Source: Actinophytocola sp036555685
Lineage (GTDB): Bacteria; Actinomycetota; Actinomycetes; Mycobacteriales; Pseudonocardiaceae
Reading direction: 5' to 3'
Assembly: GCF_036555685.1 (NCBI RefSeq)
Contig: NZ_DATBKY010000172.1
Location: 12,635-76,634 of the forward strand
DNA length: 64,000 nt
Part shown: piece by piece, positions 17,274 through 27,117 of the stretch
Position numbering within the stretch: position 1 is the first letter of the stretch
Layout of the letters: each line of letters opens with the position of its first letter
Program-made: the position numbers and the translations under genes
Notes under the pieces: model-generated
What the model was told of the DNA's origin: nothing
What the model saw: only the letters and a program-made list of their open reading frames with translations
Databases searched by the model: none

Positions 17274-20200
17274 TCAGCTCTGCGTCGCGATCCGGAACAG
17301 CTCGCGGACCGGGGTGTCGGGCGCGGCCGCCGCCCGGGCGAGCACGGCGAGCAGGCCGGCCCGCCACCGCCGCACGGTCGCCTCGTCGAACAGCGCGGCG
17401 TCGTACTCCCAGCCGCCGGCGAGGCTGCCGTCCTGCTGGGGCAGCAGGGAGACCGCGCTCTCGTAGTGCAGGCCGATCGGCGCGTACACCGGTCCGATCG
17501 GGGCGAAGTCGAACCCGTTGTCGCCGCCGACGAGCTCCATGTCGAACTCGCTCGTCCGGAACGCCCGGCCCGCCATCGGCGCGTTCTGTACGGAGAAGCA
17601 GGCCGCCAGCGCCGCGTCCGGGATCGCCAGCTCGGCACGCAACGTCTCGAACGGCACGGTCGGGCGGCCGAACGCGGCGGTGGTCACCTCGCGGGTGACA
17701 CGCAGCAGGTCGGCGAACGTGGCCGCACCGGCCACCGGCACCCGGACCACGAGCCGGTTGACGAACCAGCCGACCAGCCGCTCCCAGTGCGACCGGACGC
17801 GCAACGCGTTCGGCGTGACGACGGCGATCTCGTCCGCGCCGGAGTGGGCGGCGAGGACCGCGGCGTGGGCGGCGAGGCCGGTCATGTACAGCGACGTGCC
17901 GCTGCGCTTGCCGAGCGCGTCCACCGCCGCGCCCAGCTTCCGGTCGACGACCAGGTCGAGGAAGCCGGGCCGGAACTCGTGGCCCGCGCGCTCGACCTCG
18001 GTGGGCAGCCCGATGCCGCCGAGCCCGCGCAGCTGGTCGCGCCACGCGGCCAGGTCCTCTCCGTAGCGCGGGCCGGCCCGGTACTCGCGGTGCCACTGGA
18101 CGAACTCGGCATAGTCGCCCTCGATGGGCTTGAGGTCGGGCTCGGTGCCGTCGGCGTAGGCGTGGTAGGCGGTGCCGATCTCGTGCAGCGTGATGCCGAT
18201 GGACCAGCCGTCGATCGCGGTGTGGTGGACCGTCCACTGCACGACGTGGTCGTCCGGGCCGAGCCGGTGCACGCGGGCGCGGATCAGCGGGCCGGCGGCC
18301 AGGTCGAACGGGCGGGCGCCCTCCTCCCGGATGAGCCGGCGGACCGTGCGCTCGGGGTCCGGACCCGCCACATCGGACACCTCGACCGGGATCTCGGTCA
18401 GGTCCAGCACGCGCTGGACGTATTCGTCGCCCTCGCGGTGCAGGGAGACCCGCAGCGGCGCGTGCCGGCGCACCAGCAGCGCGAAGGCCCGGCGCAGCGC
18501 GCCGAGGTCGAGCCGGCCGCGCATGCGTACCGCGAACGGGGCGTTGTACCAAGGGTCGTGGCCGTAGCCCTCGTCCGCGCGGAAGAGCGCCTCCTGCGGG
18601 AAGGACTGGGGCAGCACGGTTCCCGGCGTCATGCGCGGCACGGGCCGCTCGGCGTAGACCTGGTCCTGGCGCGCGCTCGCGCGCTCCCGTTCCCGTTCGA
18701 CCAGCGTGGCCAGCCGGGCGACGGTCGGCTCGGCGAGGAAGTCGGCGAGCCCGATGTCGACGCCCAGCCGGTCCCGCACCCGTGCGGTCACCTGGGTGGC
18801 CTGCAGCGAGTTGCCGCCCAGCTCGAAGAAGTCGGTCGACTTGTCCACAGTAGACAGCGAGAGCAGCGGCCCGAGGACCTCGGTGGCGATGACGCGTTCC
18901 AGCTCGGTCCACTCCGTGTCCGTGGCCGTCGCCGCCGGTTCGGGCGGGGCCGGGAGCGCCCGGCGGTCGATCTTGCCGCTCGGGGTGCGGGGCAGCTCGG
19001 CCAGGACGGCGAGCCGGGTGGGAACCATGTAGTCGGGCAGCCGCGCGGCCGCGACCTCGCGGACCTCGTGGAGTGCCGGCTCCTCACCGGCGGGCACGAC
19101 GTATGCGGTCAGGTGCCGGCCGGCGTCCGCGCCGTCCCACACCTCGACCGCGACCTGCCGCACCCGTGGGTCGGCGGCCAGCACCGACTCGACCTCGCCG
19201 AGCTCCACCCGGAACCCGCGGAGCTTGACCTGGCGGTCCACCCGGCCGAGGAACTCGAGTACGCCGAGCGACGACCGGCTGGCGGCGTCGGGCAGCGGCA
19301 CCGGTGTCCACCGCGCCAGGTCGCCGGTGCGGTACAGCCGCGCGCCCGGTTCGTCGCCGAAGGGGTCGGGCACGAACCGGTCGGCGGTGTGGCCGGGCCG
19401 GCCGAGGTAGCCGCGGGCGAGCCCGGCCCCGGCGATGCACAGCTCCCCCGGGACGCCCGCCGGCACCGGGCGCAGGTGCTCGTCGAGCACGTACGCGCGA
19501 TGGTTGGGCATCGGCAGGCCGATCGGCGGGATCCGCCCGCCGGAGGGTGGCTCGCAGCGCATGAGGGTGACCGCGACCGTGGTCTCGGCCGGGCCGTAGC
19601 CGTTCCAGAACTCGCGGCGCTCGGTGGCCCACTCGTCGACGAGCACGCCCGGTGGCGCCTCGCCGCCGACCGACACCAGTCGCAGGTGGGGCAGCGCGGC
19701 GGGGTCGAGCAGCGGCATCAGGCTCGGTGGCAGCTCGGCGGCGGTGACGCGCTGCTCGATCAGCAACCGCTGCAGCGCCTCGACCGAGAGGCGTTCCTCG
19801 TCGCCGGCCAGGACCAGCGTCGCGCCGGCACAGAGCGCCGACCACAGGTCGAACACGGACACGTCGAACGTGAGCGCGGCGAAGCCGAGCAGCCGGGTTT
19901 CCGGCCCGATCCCGTAGGCGGTCGCGATGTGCCGGGAGAAGTCGGCGACCGCGCGGTGCTCGACCAGGACGCCCTTCGGCCGGCCGGTGCTGCCCGATGT
20001 GTAGATGACGTAGGCGCCGCCGTCCGGCCGTGCGGTCATCGCATCGACCGGCCGCGCCGCCGTCGATTCCGGCTCCAGCACGGGAGTCCCGTCCGGGAAC
20101 CGGTCCGCCAGGTCGGCCGTCGTGACCACTATGGACACTCCGGCGTCGGCGCACAGGTACGCGATGCGGGCCGGCGGATACTTCGGGTCGACGGGCACGT

Positions 20201-23200
20201 ACGCGGCGCCGGCCATCATGATGCCGAGCGGCGCCCACACCGTCGCGGCGGTGCGCGGCAGGCATACCGCGACCCGGTCCTCCGGGCCGACGCCTCGCTC
20301 GCGGAGCTCGGCCGCCAGCCCGGCTGCCCGGTCGAGCAGCTGCCGGTAGGTCAGCTCGCCGTCGGTCGCGACGAGCGCGGTCGCGTCGGGGTCCTGCTGG
20401 ACGACCAGGCCGGGAATCGTGGCGGGTGGGTCGTTGAGCAGGCCGCCGTCGCCCGCGCGCAGCAGCTCGGCCCGCTCCTCGCCGGTGACCAGGTCGGCGG
20501 CGTCGATGGGCCGGCCCGGCTCGGCGCGGTCGAGTGAGACGGCGAGGGCGGTACGCCGGATCAGCGCGGTCACGGTGTGCTCGGTGATCGCCCGCCCGTC
20601 GAACACGGCGGTGATCTCGGTGCCGCCGTCGGGTGCGGGCGCGATGTCGAGGCCCACGGTGGCGGCCGCGTGCGGCGCGAGCCGGCCGGCTCGGTCGTGC
20701 ACGGCGACGCTGACGAGCGGGTCCTCGGCGAGCATCGAGCGCAGCTTGGACCATGGCACGTCGGCGTTGCGCCGGGCGGCCTCGAGCGCCTCGGTGGCGG
20801 CGTCGGTCAGTCCCGCACCGATCGCGACCCGGACCGGCAGCATCCGGCAGAAGGGCCCGGGCACGCCGTCGAGGTCGGGGGGCAGGACCGGGCGGGTGAC
20901 CACGCCGAGGACGACGTCGTCGTCGCGCCCGCAGCGGCCGAGCACGAGCGCGAGGGCGGCGAGCCAGCGCCTCGTCGTGGCGGTCTCCGCCACGGTGAGG
21001 CTGGCCTGTCCACGGGCGGGCGCGCCGGGCGCCACGCGGTCGGCGGGGATGCCCGAGGCCGGGGCGCCGCGAAGGGTGGTCTTCCAGTACGCCTCCTGCC
21101 GTTCCCGCTCGGCGGTGCGCCGCGGATCGACCTGCCAGGCCGCGTAGTCGTCGTAGGTGAGCGTCGTGGCGCCAGCCGGCTTGTCCATTGTGGACTCGAC
21201 CCACGGTCGCAACGCCTCGGCCTCGGCGTAGAACTCCTGCTGCACCGACCGAGGTACCCGACCGCGGACCCGCCCCGGCCGGATGGGCGGGACGGCCCGC
21301 TGCGCCGCCCGCAGCCCGGCGAGGAACCCGGTGCGCCGCGGCTCGGGCCACGCGGCGAGGCGGTCCGCGAGCGGCCGGGACTCGACGTGCTCGCGCCCGG
21401 GGTCGGCCCCGATCAGCGCGGGGACGTCGACATGCCCGCTCGCGGACCGCGGCAGCTCGGCGATCTGCCGGACGTCCGCGGGCAGCAGAGCGCTGGGCAC
21501 GCGCTGGCGCAGCCGGTTGAGCGACGCGGCCACGTCGACGCCGCGCCCGCCGGCACCGGCGACCCAGGCCCGCTCCCCCAGGACGACGGCCGCCGCGATG
21601 GCATCGTCGCGTTCGAGCTGCGCGGCCACCCAGAGATCCTCGCCACCGGGCCGATCGCCCAGCCGCTCGAGCGTGCCATCGCCCCGGCGACGCGCCCGGA
21701 CTCCGGTACGAACGTCGCCGTCCGCACCGGTGACGACCAGTTCCCCGGCCACGGCATCGGGCACCGGCCGACCGGCCGGGTCGGCAAGCCAGCCACCCGG
21801 AACCGCTCCGAAGTCCTGCTGCCCCGGCGGAACGCAGGCGTACACGCCGCCGGTGGCAGCCGTACCGAACACACGCCACGCGCCCGGCACGGCGGGGCCG
21901 GCGACCACACCGCCATCGCGCGGGCCAGGCGCGAGCGGGTCGCGGAACTCCGGCGACGCGCCGGCGGCCAACGCGGCCAGCGCCACCGGCAGCAACGCCG
22001 GGTCGTCAGCGCCCAAGGCGAGCACGGCAGGCGAGCCCGGCTCGAACGGCAGCGCGCTCGCCGCCGCCACTGCCTCGGCCAAGGTCCGGGCCGACGCACC
22101 TCGCCAGCGGCCGGATGGCTCATCGGGTGGCGGGGCGTCGGCCGACAGTGCCAGGTGGACGACGGAAACCGGTGGGGGCACGGCGAACGACGTACCGTCC
22201 GGGACGACGAGCACCGCCGCGTCACGGCAGCGTGCGGCCAGCTCGGTGGCCGACGCGTCCAGCGGGACCTGCTCGACGTCCGCGCCGAGTGAGAGGGCAC
22301 CGAGCGCGGCGGCGAGCAGGTCCGGCGACGCGGGTAGGCGGAGCAGCACCCGGTCGCCGGCGCGTACGCCCGCCGCCCGCAGCTGGGCAGCGGCCGCGCC
22401 CGCCGGGGCGTATGCGGGTAGCGGTGCGACCGGGCGCGGCGGCACGGGCTCCACGTCGGCGGGCGCCACCAGCGGGATGTCGCTCAACCGCTGGTCGTCC
22501 GGTGCGGAGGCCAGCTCCTTTAGCAGCCGTCCGTAGCGGTCGGCGAGCCACTCGGCGACCGGGCGGTCGATGCGGTGCTCGTCGTACTCCACCCGGACCC
22601 AGATCGAATCCGTCGGCAGGGCGACCGACACCACCAGCGGCAGGCCGGTCTGCTCCTGCTGGCGCAGCGCGCGGACGGTGACCGTGCCGGTCGACTCGGC
22701 GGTGTCCGATTCGGACAGGAAGTAGTTCTGGAAGCCCAGCACGCTCTCGTACAGCGGCTCCCCCATCGGCACCGCGCTGCACCGCTGCGCCGCGGCCACC
22801 GGGATGTGCTCGAACGCGCGGCCGGCGATCAGCTGTTCCTGTACCGCGGCGAGCCACGGGCCGACCGGCAGCTCACCGTCGACGGCGACGCGCACCGGGA
22901 CCGTGTTGACGAACATGCCCACCCGCTCGGTCACGCCGGGCAGCTCCGCGGGGCGGCCGGACACGGTCGTGCCGAAAACCGCGTCGGGGGTGCCCGCGCA
23001 CCGCGACAGCAGCAGGCCCCACGCGGCGTGGGCGATCGTGCTGGGCAACACCCCCGGCCGGCGGGCCAGGACACCGGGCACGAAGCGCTCGATCCGGCCG
23101 GCCGGTCCGGCCTCGGCGCTGACCCGTCCCACCCGGTCGACGCCGAGCGGGGTGGGGTGCCGCAGGTCGCCGAGCAGCCGCTTGAAATGCGCGTTCGCCG

Positions 23201-23780
23201 CCTCGGTGGTGTCGTGGTCGCGCAGCCACGTCACGAACTCGCGGAACGGCGCGGCCGGGGGCAGCGCCGCCGCCCGCCCCTCCTGCCGGGCGGCGATCAG
23301 CTCGGCCAGGTCCTCCTGCACGGTCGGCATGCTCCAGCCGTCGAGCACGAGGTGGTGTGCCGTCGTGACGAGCCGCCACTCGGCCTCGCCCACCCGCAGC
23401 GCGTGCGCCCGCAGCAGCGGTGGCCGGCGCATGTCGAACGGCGTCGCCCACTGGGCGGCCAGTGCGGCCCGCACCGCGGCGTCCACATCGCTACCGCGGG
23501 CGTCGGTGACCTCGAGGCGCAGCGGCGCTTCGGCGAACACGACCTGTACCGGGTTCTCGACGCCCTCCCAGACGAACCCGGTGCGCAGCACGGTGTGCCG
23601 GGACACGAGGTCGTCCAGGCCCTGCCGCAGCGCCACCTCGTCCGGTACACCGGTGACGCCGAGGACGAACTGCTGCTGGTACACCGGACGGTCCGCGGTC
23701 CGCAGCGCGTGCACGAGCATGCCCTGCTGCATCGCGGTCAGCGGGTAGATGTCGCGCACCCGGCGCTTGGTCCCGGCCAT
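17274..23780 (-). CDS. NRPS-C: C-A*-C*(half)-A-T-C nonribosomal peptide synthetase
   Basis: 2168 residues. C1 (about 1-440) has an intact AHHLVLDGW. A* (about 455-785) is A-domain-like but has lost A3 and A5, and its A10 is ELPRSASGHVDVPAL with Lys replaced by His, so it cannot adenylate. C* (about 795-1110) is only the second half of a C domain (YDDYAAWQ, then CRMLPVRVAI) with no HHxxxDG. A2 (about 1125-1605) is complete: YVIYTSGSTGRPKGV, NGYGPAETTVA, LPRTPSGKIDRRAL. T (about 1625-1695) has DFFELGGNSLQ. C2 (about 1725-2165) has VHHTAIDGW. There is no thioesterase. The hand-read A2 pocket is D-V-F-E-S-G-G-V-A-K; Glu at position 278 is also seen in ornithine codes, so a basic residue is possible. 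Start ATG overlaps the MFS stop (TGATG). Confidence 0.93.
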   Translation of the reverse strand: MAGTKRRVRDIYPLTAMQQGMLVHALRTADRPVYQQQFVLGVTGVPDEVALRQGLDDLVSRHTVLRTGFVWEGVENPVQVVFAEAPLRLEVTDARGSDVDAAVRAALAAQWATPFDMRRPPLLRAHALRVGEAEWRLVTTAHHLVLDGWSMPTVQEDLAELIAARQEGRAAALPPAAPFREFVTWLRDHDTTEAANAHFKRLLGDLRHPTPLGVDRVGRVSAEAGPAGRIERFVPGVLARRPGVLPSTIAHAAWGLLLSRCAGTPDAVFGTTVSGRPAELPGVTERVGMFVNTVPVRVAVDGELPVGPWLAAVQEQLIAGRAFEHIPVAAAQRCSAVPMGEPLYESVLGFQNYFLSESDTAESTGTVTVRALRQQEQTGLPLVVSVALPTDSIWVRVEYDEHRIDRPVAEWLADRYGRLLKELASAPDDQRLSDIPLVAPADVEPVPPRPVAPLPAYAPAGAAAAQLRAAGVRAGDRVLLRLPASPDLLAAALGALSLGADVEQVPLDASATELAARCRDAAVLVVPDGTSFAVPPPVSVVHLALSADAPPPDEPSGRWRGASARTLAEAVAAASALPFEPGSPAVLALGADDPALLPVALAALAAGASPEFRDPLAPGPRDGGVVAGPAVPGAWRVFGTAATGGVYACVPPGQQDFGAVPGGWLADPAGRPVPDAVAGELVVTGADGDVRTGVRARRRGDGTLERLGDRPGGEDLWVAAQLERDDAIAAAVVLGERAWVAGAGGRGVDVAASLNRLRQRVPSALLPADVRQIAELPRSASGHVDVPALIGADPGREHVESRPLADRLAAWPEPRRTGFLAGLRAAQRAVPPIRPGRVRGRVPRSVQQEFYAEAEALRPWVESTMDKPAGATTLTYDDYAAWQVDPRRTAERERQEAYWKTTLRGAPASGIPADRVAPGAPARGQASLTVAETATTRRWLAALALVLGRCGRDDDVVLGVVTRPVLPPDLDGVPGPFCRMLPVRVAIGAGLTDAATEALEAARRNADVPWSKLRSMLAEDPLVSVAVHDRAGRLAPHAAATVGLDIAPAPDGGTEITAVFDGRAITEHTVTALIRRTALAVSLDRAEPGRPIDAADLVTGEERAELLRAGDGGLLNDPPATIPGLVVQQDPDATALVATDGELTYRQLLDRAAGLAAELRERGVGPEDRVAVCLPRTAATVWAPLGIMMAGAAYVPVDPKYPPARIAYLCADAGVSIVVTTADLADRFPDGTPVLEPESTAARPVDAMTARPDGGAYVIYTSGSTGRPKGVLVEHRAVADFSRHIATAYGIGPETRLLGFAALTFDVSVFDLWSALCAGATLVLAGDEERLSVEALQRLLIEQRVTAAELPPSLMPLLDPAALPHLRLVSVGGEAPPGVLVDEWATERREFWNGYGPAETTVAVTLMRCEPPSGGRIPPIGLPMPNHRAYVLDEHLRPVPAGVPGELCIAGAGLARGYLGRPGHTADRFVPDPFGDEPGARLYRTGDLARWTPVPLPDAASRSSLGVLEFLGRVDRQVKLRGFRVELGEVESVLAADPRVRQVAVEVWDGADAGRHLTAYVVPAGEEPALHEVREVAAARLPDYMVPTRLAVLAELPRTPSGKIDRRALPAPPEPAATATDTEWTELERVIATEVLGPLLSLSTVDKSTDFFELGGNSLQATQVTARVRDRLGVDIGLADFLAEPTVARLATLVERERERASARQDQVYAERPVPRMTPGTVLPQSFPQEALFRADEGYGHDPWYNAPFAVRMRGRLDLGALRRAFALLVRRHAPLRVSLHREGDEYVQRVLDLTEIPVEVSDVAGPDPERTVRRLIREEGARPFDLAAGPLIRARVHRLGPDDHVVQWTVHHTAIDGWSIGITLHEIGTAYHAYADGTEPDLKPIEGDYAEFVQWHREYRAGPRYGEDLAAWRDQLRGLGGIGLPTEVERAGHEFRPGFLDLVVDRKLGAAVDALGKRSGTSLYMTGLAAHAAVLAAHSGADEIAVVTPNALRVRSHWERLVGWFVNRLVVRVPVAGAATFADLLRVTREVTTAAFGRPTVPFETLRAELAIPDAALAACFSVQNAPMAGRAFRTSEFDMELVGGDNGFDFAPIGPVYAPIGLHYESAVSLLPQQDGSLAGGWEYDAALFDEATVRRWRAGLLAVLARAAAAPDTPVRELFRIATQS

Positions 23781-25096
23781 CAGGCCCCCTCCCCGGCCGG
23801 CTCCGCCGGCTCGGCCGGTCCGACCCGGCGCACCGGCGAGAACCACACGAGCAGCGGCGCGACCGCGAGGACCACGACCGCTGCGAACAGCGCCTCGCGC
23901 GGGCCGATCGCGGCGCCCAGCAAGCCGCCGAGCAGCGCGCCGAGCGGCCAGAGTCCCACGGTGAGGAACCGGAACGAGCCCATCACCCGGCCCTGCAGGT
24001 CATCCGGAGTGGACCGTTGGAACAGGCTCTCCACGTTGATCGCGGACACCGCACCGCTCGCCGACATCAGGAACGCCGCGACGATCAGCATCGGCAGCGC
24101 CGCCCCGATGAACGCCGGCGTCAGCGGGATCAGCAGGGTGGACAGGCAGAACCCGGCGAGGCCGGTGCAGATCGCACCGCCGACCCCGATCCGGCGCGCG
24201 ATCGGGCCGGCGGCGAGCGCGCCGACCAGCGCGCCGGGGCCGGTGCCGATCAGCGTGAGGCCGACCAGCGCGGTCGGCAGGTCCAGCACCGAGACGACAT
24301 AGATGACGTACAAGGTGGTCTCCGCGGACCACGCCACGTTGCTGATCGCGATCGCCCGCATCAGCGGCCCCAGCACGGCGTGGCGGGCGAGGAAGCGCAG
24401 CCCCTCGAGCAGGTCGTCCCACGCCCGGCGTACCCCGCGCGCACCGTCGGCAGCCTGCCGCGCCGGCTCGGGTTCGCGGTACTTGATGCGGCCGAGCGTG
24501 AACACGGACGCGAGCAGGGACAGGCCGTCCAGGATCACGGCGATCGGCGCGGTGACCGCCTGCACCAGCAGGCCGCCGATGGTCGGTCCGGTCAGCTGTG
24601 CGGTGGCCCGGGCCGACTCCATCCGGCTGTTGGCCTCGATCAGGTGCTCGCGGCCGACCAGGCCCGGCAGGTAGCTCATGTACGCGGTGTCGAACCAGAC
24701 CGTGAGCACCGCGGAGATCAGCAGCGTCGCCCCGAGCAGGCCGATCGAGAGGATCCCGAGCGCGAACTCGACCGGGATCATCAGCAGCAGCGCGGCGCGC
24801 ACGAGGTTCGTGATGATCAGCGTCGGCCGCTTGCGCATGCGGTCGACCCAGATCCCGGCCACGAGGTAGAGCACCGCGGGCAGCTTGCTCAGCAGGCCCA
24901 GCACGCCCAGCTCGTCGGCGCCCGCGTTCAGCGTCTCGATCGCGAGCAGCGGCACCACGATCGTGCTCACGTAGGCGCCGAACTGGGAGAACGTCTGGCC
25001 TGTCCACAGCTTCACGAAGTCGCGGTTGTGCCAGACGGGTGCGGAGAACGGCCGCCACCGGCGGGCGGTTCGGGTCGTTCCGGTCTTCTCGGCCAC
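23780..25096 (-). CDS. MFS exporter of the NRPS operon
   Basis: 438 residues with about 12 membrane segments. It resembles the MFS_3/enterobactin-exporter (EntS) type: FVKLWTGQTFSQFGAYVSTI at the N-terminus and GIWVDRMRKRPTLIITN after helix 2 (motif A-like). It probably exports the peptide product from the cytoplasm or gives self-resistance. GTG at 25096 follows the dehydrogenase-like gene stop by 2 nt, and its own TGA overlaps the NRPS-C ATG by one base, so expression is coupled on both sides. Confidence 0.92.
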   Translation of the reverse strand: MAEKTGTTRTARRWRPFSAPVWHNRDFVKLWTGQTFSQFGAYVSTIVVPLLAIETLNAGADELGVLGLLSKLPAVLYLVAGIWVDRMRKRPTLIITNLVRAALLLMIPVEFALGILSIGLLGATLLISAVLTVWFDTAYMSYLPGLVGREHLIEANSRMESARATAQLTGPTIGGLLVQAVTAPIAVILDGLSLLASVFTLGRIKYREPEPARQAADGARGVRRAWDDLLEGLRFLARHAVLGPLMRAIAISNVAWSAETTLYVIYVVSVLDLPTALVGLTLIGTGPGALVGALAAGPIARRIGVGGAICTGLAGFCLSTLLIPLTPAFIGAALPMLIVAAFLMSASGAVSAINVESLFQRSTPDDLQGRVMGSFRFLTVGLWPLGALLGGLLGAAIGPREALFAAVVVLAVAPLLVWFSPVRRVGPAEPAEPAGEGA

Positions 25097-25098
25097 GG

Positions 25099-27117
25099 TC
25101 AGCCCACCCCCGCCTCGGCGCGCAGCACGGCGGGTGCCGCGTCGCCCGCGATCGCCACGGGCGCCGCCAGGTAGTGCCGGCGCACCGGCGATCCGTCGGT
25201 CATGCCGAACGCACCGTGCAGGTGGACGGCCTCGCGGCTGGCGTCCAGCGCCAGCGCGCCCGCCTCGGCGAGCACCCCGGCGGCGAGCGCGGGATCCGGT
25301 CCGCCGTCGTCGAACCGCCCGGCCAGGTCGGTGACGAGCGCGGTGAGCGCGTGCAGCCGGACGGCGAGGCGGGCGAGCCGGAACGCGATGTCCTGGTTGG
25401 CGATCAGCGCCCGGCCGAACTGCTCGCGGGTGCGCGCCCGATGGACGGTGTGCGTCAGGCAGCCGCCCGCGAGGCCGAGCAGCCACGCGGCACGGCGCAC
25501 CCGCCCGGCGGCGAGCACCTCGGTGCCGTCGGCGAGCACGTCCGCGGCCGCCGCCGGACCGTCGACGGCCCACACCCGGCCGGTGGCCGTCTGATGTGGA
25601 CGGAACGGCAAGCCGGTGGCGAGCGCGAGCGCCGGCCCGTCCTGAACGGCCACCACGGCGTCGGCCGAACCGGGGTCGGCGACGACGGGGCGGTCGGGCT
25701 GGCGGAGGTCGGCGAGCACGGCGCGCCAACTGCCGTCCAGCGGGGGCAGCTCGCGACCGGCCCGCACGAGCGCGTCGATCGCGGTGAGGGTGTCGAGGAT
25801 GCCGTCGTCGTGCAGGCCGCGGCCCAGCTCCGCGCAGCAGATCACGGCCGCGCGCAGGCCGAGGTCCAGCCCGCCGCGCTCGGCCGGCACGGTCAGCCCG
25901 AACACCCCGAGCCGGGCCAGCTCCGGCCAGCACGCGCCGGCGGGGTCGCGCTCGTCGTACGCGCCGGCCACGGCCCGGCACGCCGCGCGCAGCTCGGCGG
26001 CCAGCGGCTCGTCGGCGTCGGGCAGCGGCAGGCCGGAGGAGGCGACCAGCTCCAGCATCATCTCCGAGGTGCCGGCGGACAGGGTCAGTCCGGGCGCCTC
26101 GCGGTAGGCGGACTCGAGCACGCCCGGCTGCCGCAGCGCCGCGGGCCCGGCCGTCTCGGCACACCACCACGCGACCGACCGGGCGGTCTCGGCGCACCAC
26201 AGCTTGGTCGCGGCCGCGGCGACCGCGTCCACCCGGCCGGTGTCGAGCTGGTCGACGCAGCGCTCCGCGAGTGCGCGGCCGGCCGCCGTGTGCGTGCGCA
26301 GGCGGCCGTACTCCGCCGCCTGCTCGCTCGCCGGGTGCACGGCGCGCAGCCACCGGTCGGCCTTGGCCACGTAGTCGACCCCGGTGCGCTCCAGCGCGAG
26401 CGCCTCGGTGATCAGCGGCCACGCGCCGCCGACCGGGCCGATCACCGCGGTGGCCGCTACCTCGACGCCGTCGAGCCGCACGTCCGCGAAGTCGTCGTCG
26501 GCGAGGGAAGCCAGCCGGCCGATCGTGATGCCGGGCAGGTCCAGCGGGACCAGGAACAGCGTGATGCCGCGGTAGGGCGTGGCCTCGACGCTGGTCCGCG
26601 CCGCGACCAGGCCGTAGTCGGCCAGGGCGGTGCCCACGCTGTAGACCTTGTGGCCGCTGATGCGCCAGCCGTCCCCGGCCCGTGTCGCCGTGGCTTCCAA
26701 TGTGGACAGATCGGAGCCGACGCCGGGCTCGGAGTAGAGCACGGTCGCGGTCCGCCGGCCGGCGGCGAGGCCGGGGAGCACGGCGGCGCGCTGTTCGGGT
26801 GTGCCGGCGGTCAGCAGGAAGTTGCCGCAGATCTGGACGGACAGGGTGTGCAACACCTCGGGCACCCCACCGGCGATGAGCTCGCCGACGACCGCGGCGG
26901 CGCAGCGGGCGGGCAGGGCGCGTCCGCCGTAGGCCCGCGGCCACGAGACCGCGAGCAGCCGCTGCTCGCCCAGCAAGCGGTAGAGCGGCCGCGGGTCGGG
27001 CTCGGTCCCCGCCCGACGCGCCTCGGTCACGGCCGCCAAGGCGTCGCGTGCCGCCGGGCCGGCGAGCACCGCGCGGACCTCCTTGGCCGCGAGCTCCGCC
27101 TCGGGGTCGGTTGTCAC
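25099..27117 (-). CDS. Tandem double acyl-CoA-dehydrogenase-like protein
   Basis: 672 residues, about twice the core of one acyl-CoA dehydrogenase (380-400). The first unit (about 1-375) has the N-terminal helical domain, LYSEPGVGSDLSTLEATAT and ISGHKVYSVG. Its usual catalytic YEGT-Glu position reads LTLSAGTSEMM (Glu to Ala). The second unit (about 385-672) is shorter and keeps the C-terminal parts (RTREQFGRALIANQDIAFRL, LHGAFGMTDGSPVRR). It may desaturate or otherwise oxidise a carrier-bound acyl or aminoacyl chain, or act as a pseudoenzyme heterodimer in one chain. GTG at 27117 overlaps the NRPS-B stop by 4 nt (GTGA). Confidence 0.85.
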   Translation of the reverse strand: MTTDPEAELAAKEVRAVLAGPAARDALAAVTEARRAGTEPDPRPLYRLLGEQRLLAVSWPRAYGGRALPARCAAAVVGELIAGGVPEVLHTLSVQICGNFLLTAGTPEQRAAVLPGLAAGRRTATVLYSEPGVGSDLSTLEATATRAGDGWRISGHKVYSVGTALADYGLVAARTSVEATPYRGITLFLVPLDLPGITIGRLASLADDDFADVRLDGVEVAATAVIGPVGGAWPLITEALALERTGVDYVAKADRWLRAVHPASEQAAEYGRLRTHTAAGRALAERCVDQLDTGRVDAVAAAATKLWCAETARSVAWWCAETAGPAALRQPGVLESAYREAPGLTLSAGTSEMMLELVASSGLPLPDADEPLAAELRAACRAVAGAYDERDPAGACWPELARLGVFGLTVPAERGGLDLGLRAAVICCAELGRGLHDDGILDTLTAIDALVRAGRELPPLDGSWRAVLADLRQPDRPVVADPGSADAVVAVQDGPALALATGLPFRPHQTATGRVWAVDGPAAAADVLADGTEVLAAGRVRRAAWLLGLAGGCLTHTVHRARTREQFGRALIANQDIAFRLARLAVRLHALTALVTDLAGRFDDGGPDPALAAGVLAEAGALALDASREAVHLHGAFGMTDGSPVRRHYLAAPVAIAGDAAPAVLRAEAGVG

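Noticed and set aside
17241..18912. Upstream extension of the diiron oxidase frame into NRPS-C
   Set aside because: The extension has no recognisable domain and overlaps the NRPS-C end; an ATG at 17241 with AAGGAG is the real start.
17466..20537. A 1023-codon open frame antisense to NRPS-C
   Set aside because: Shadow frame: no domain pattern, and the opposite strand encodes clear NRPS domains.
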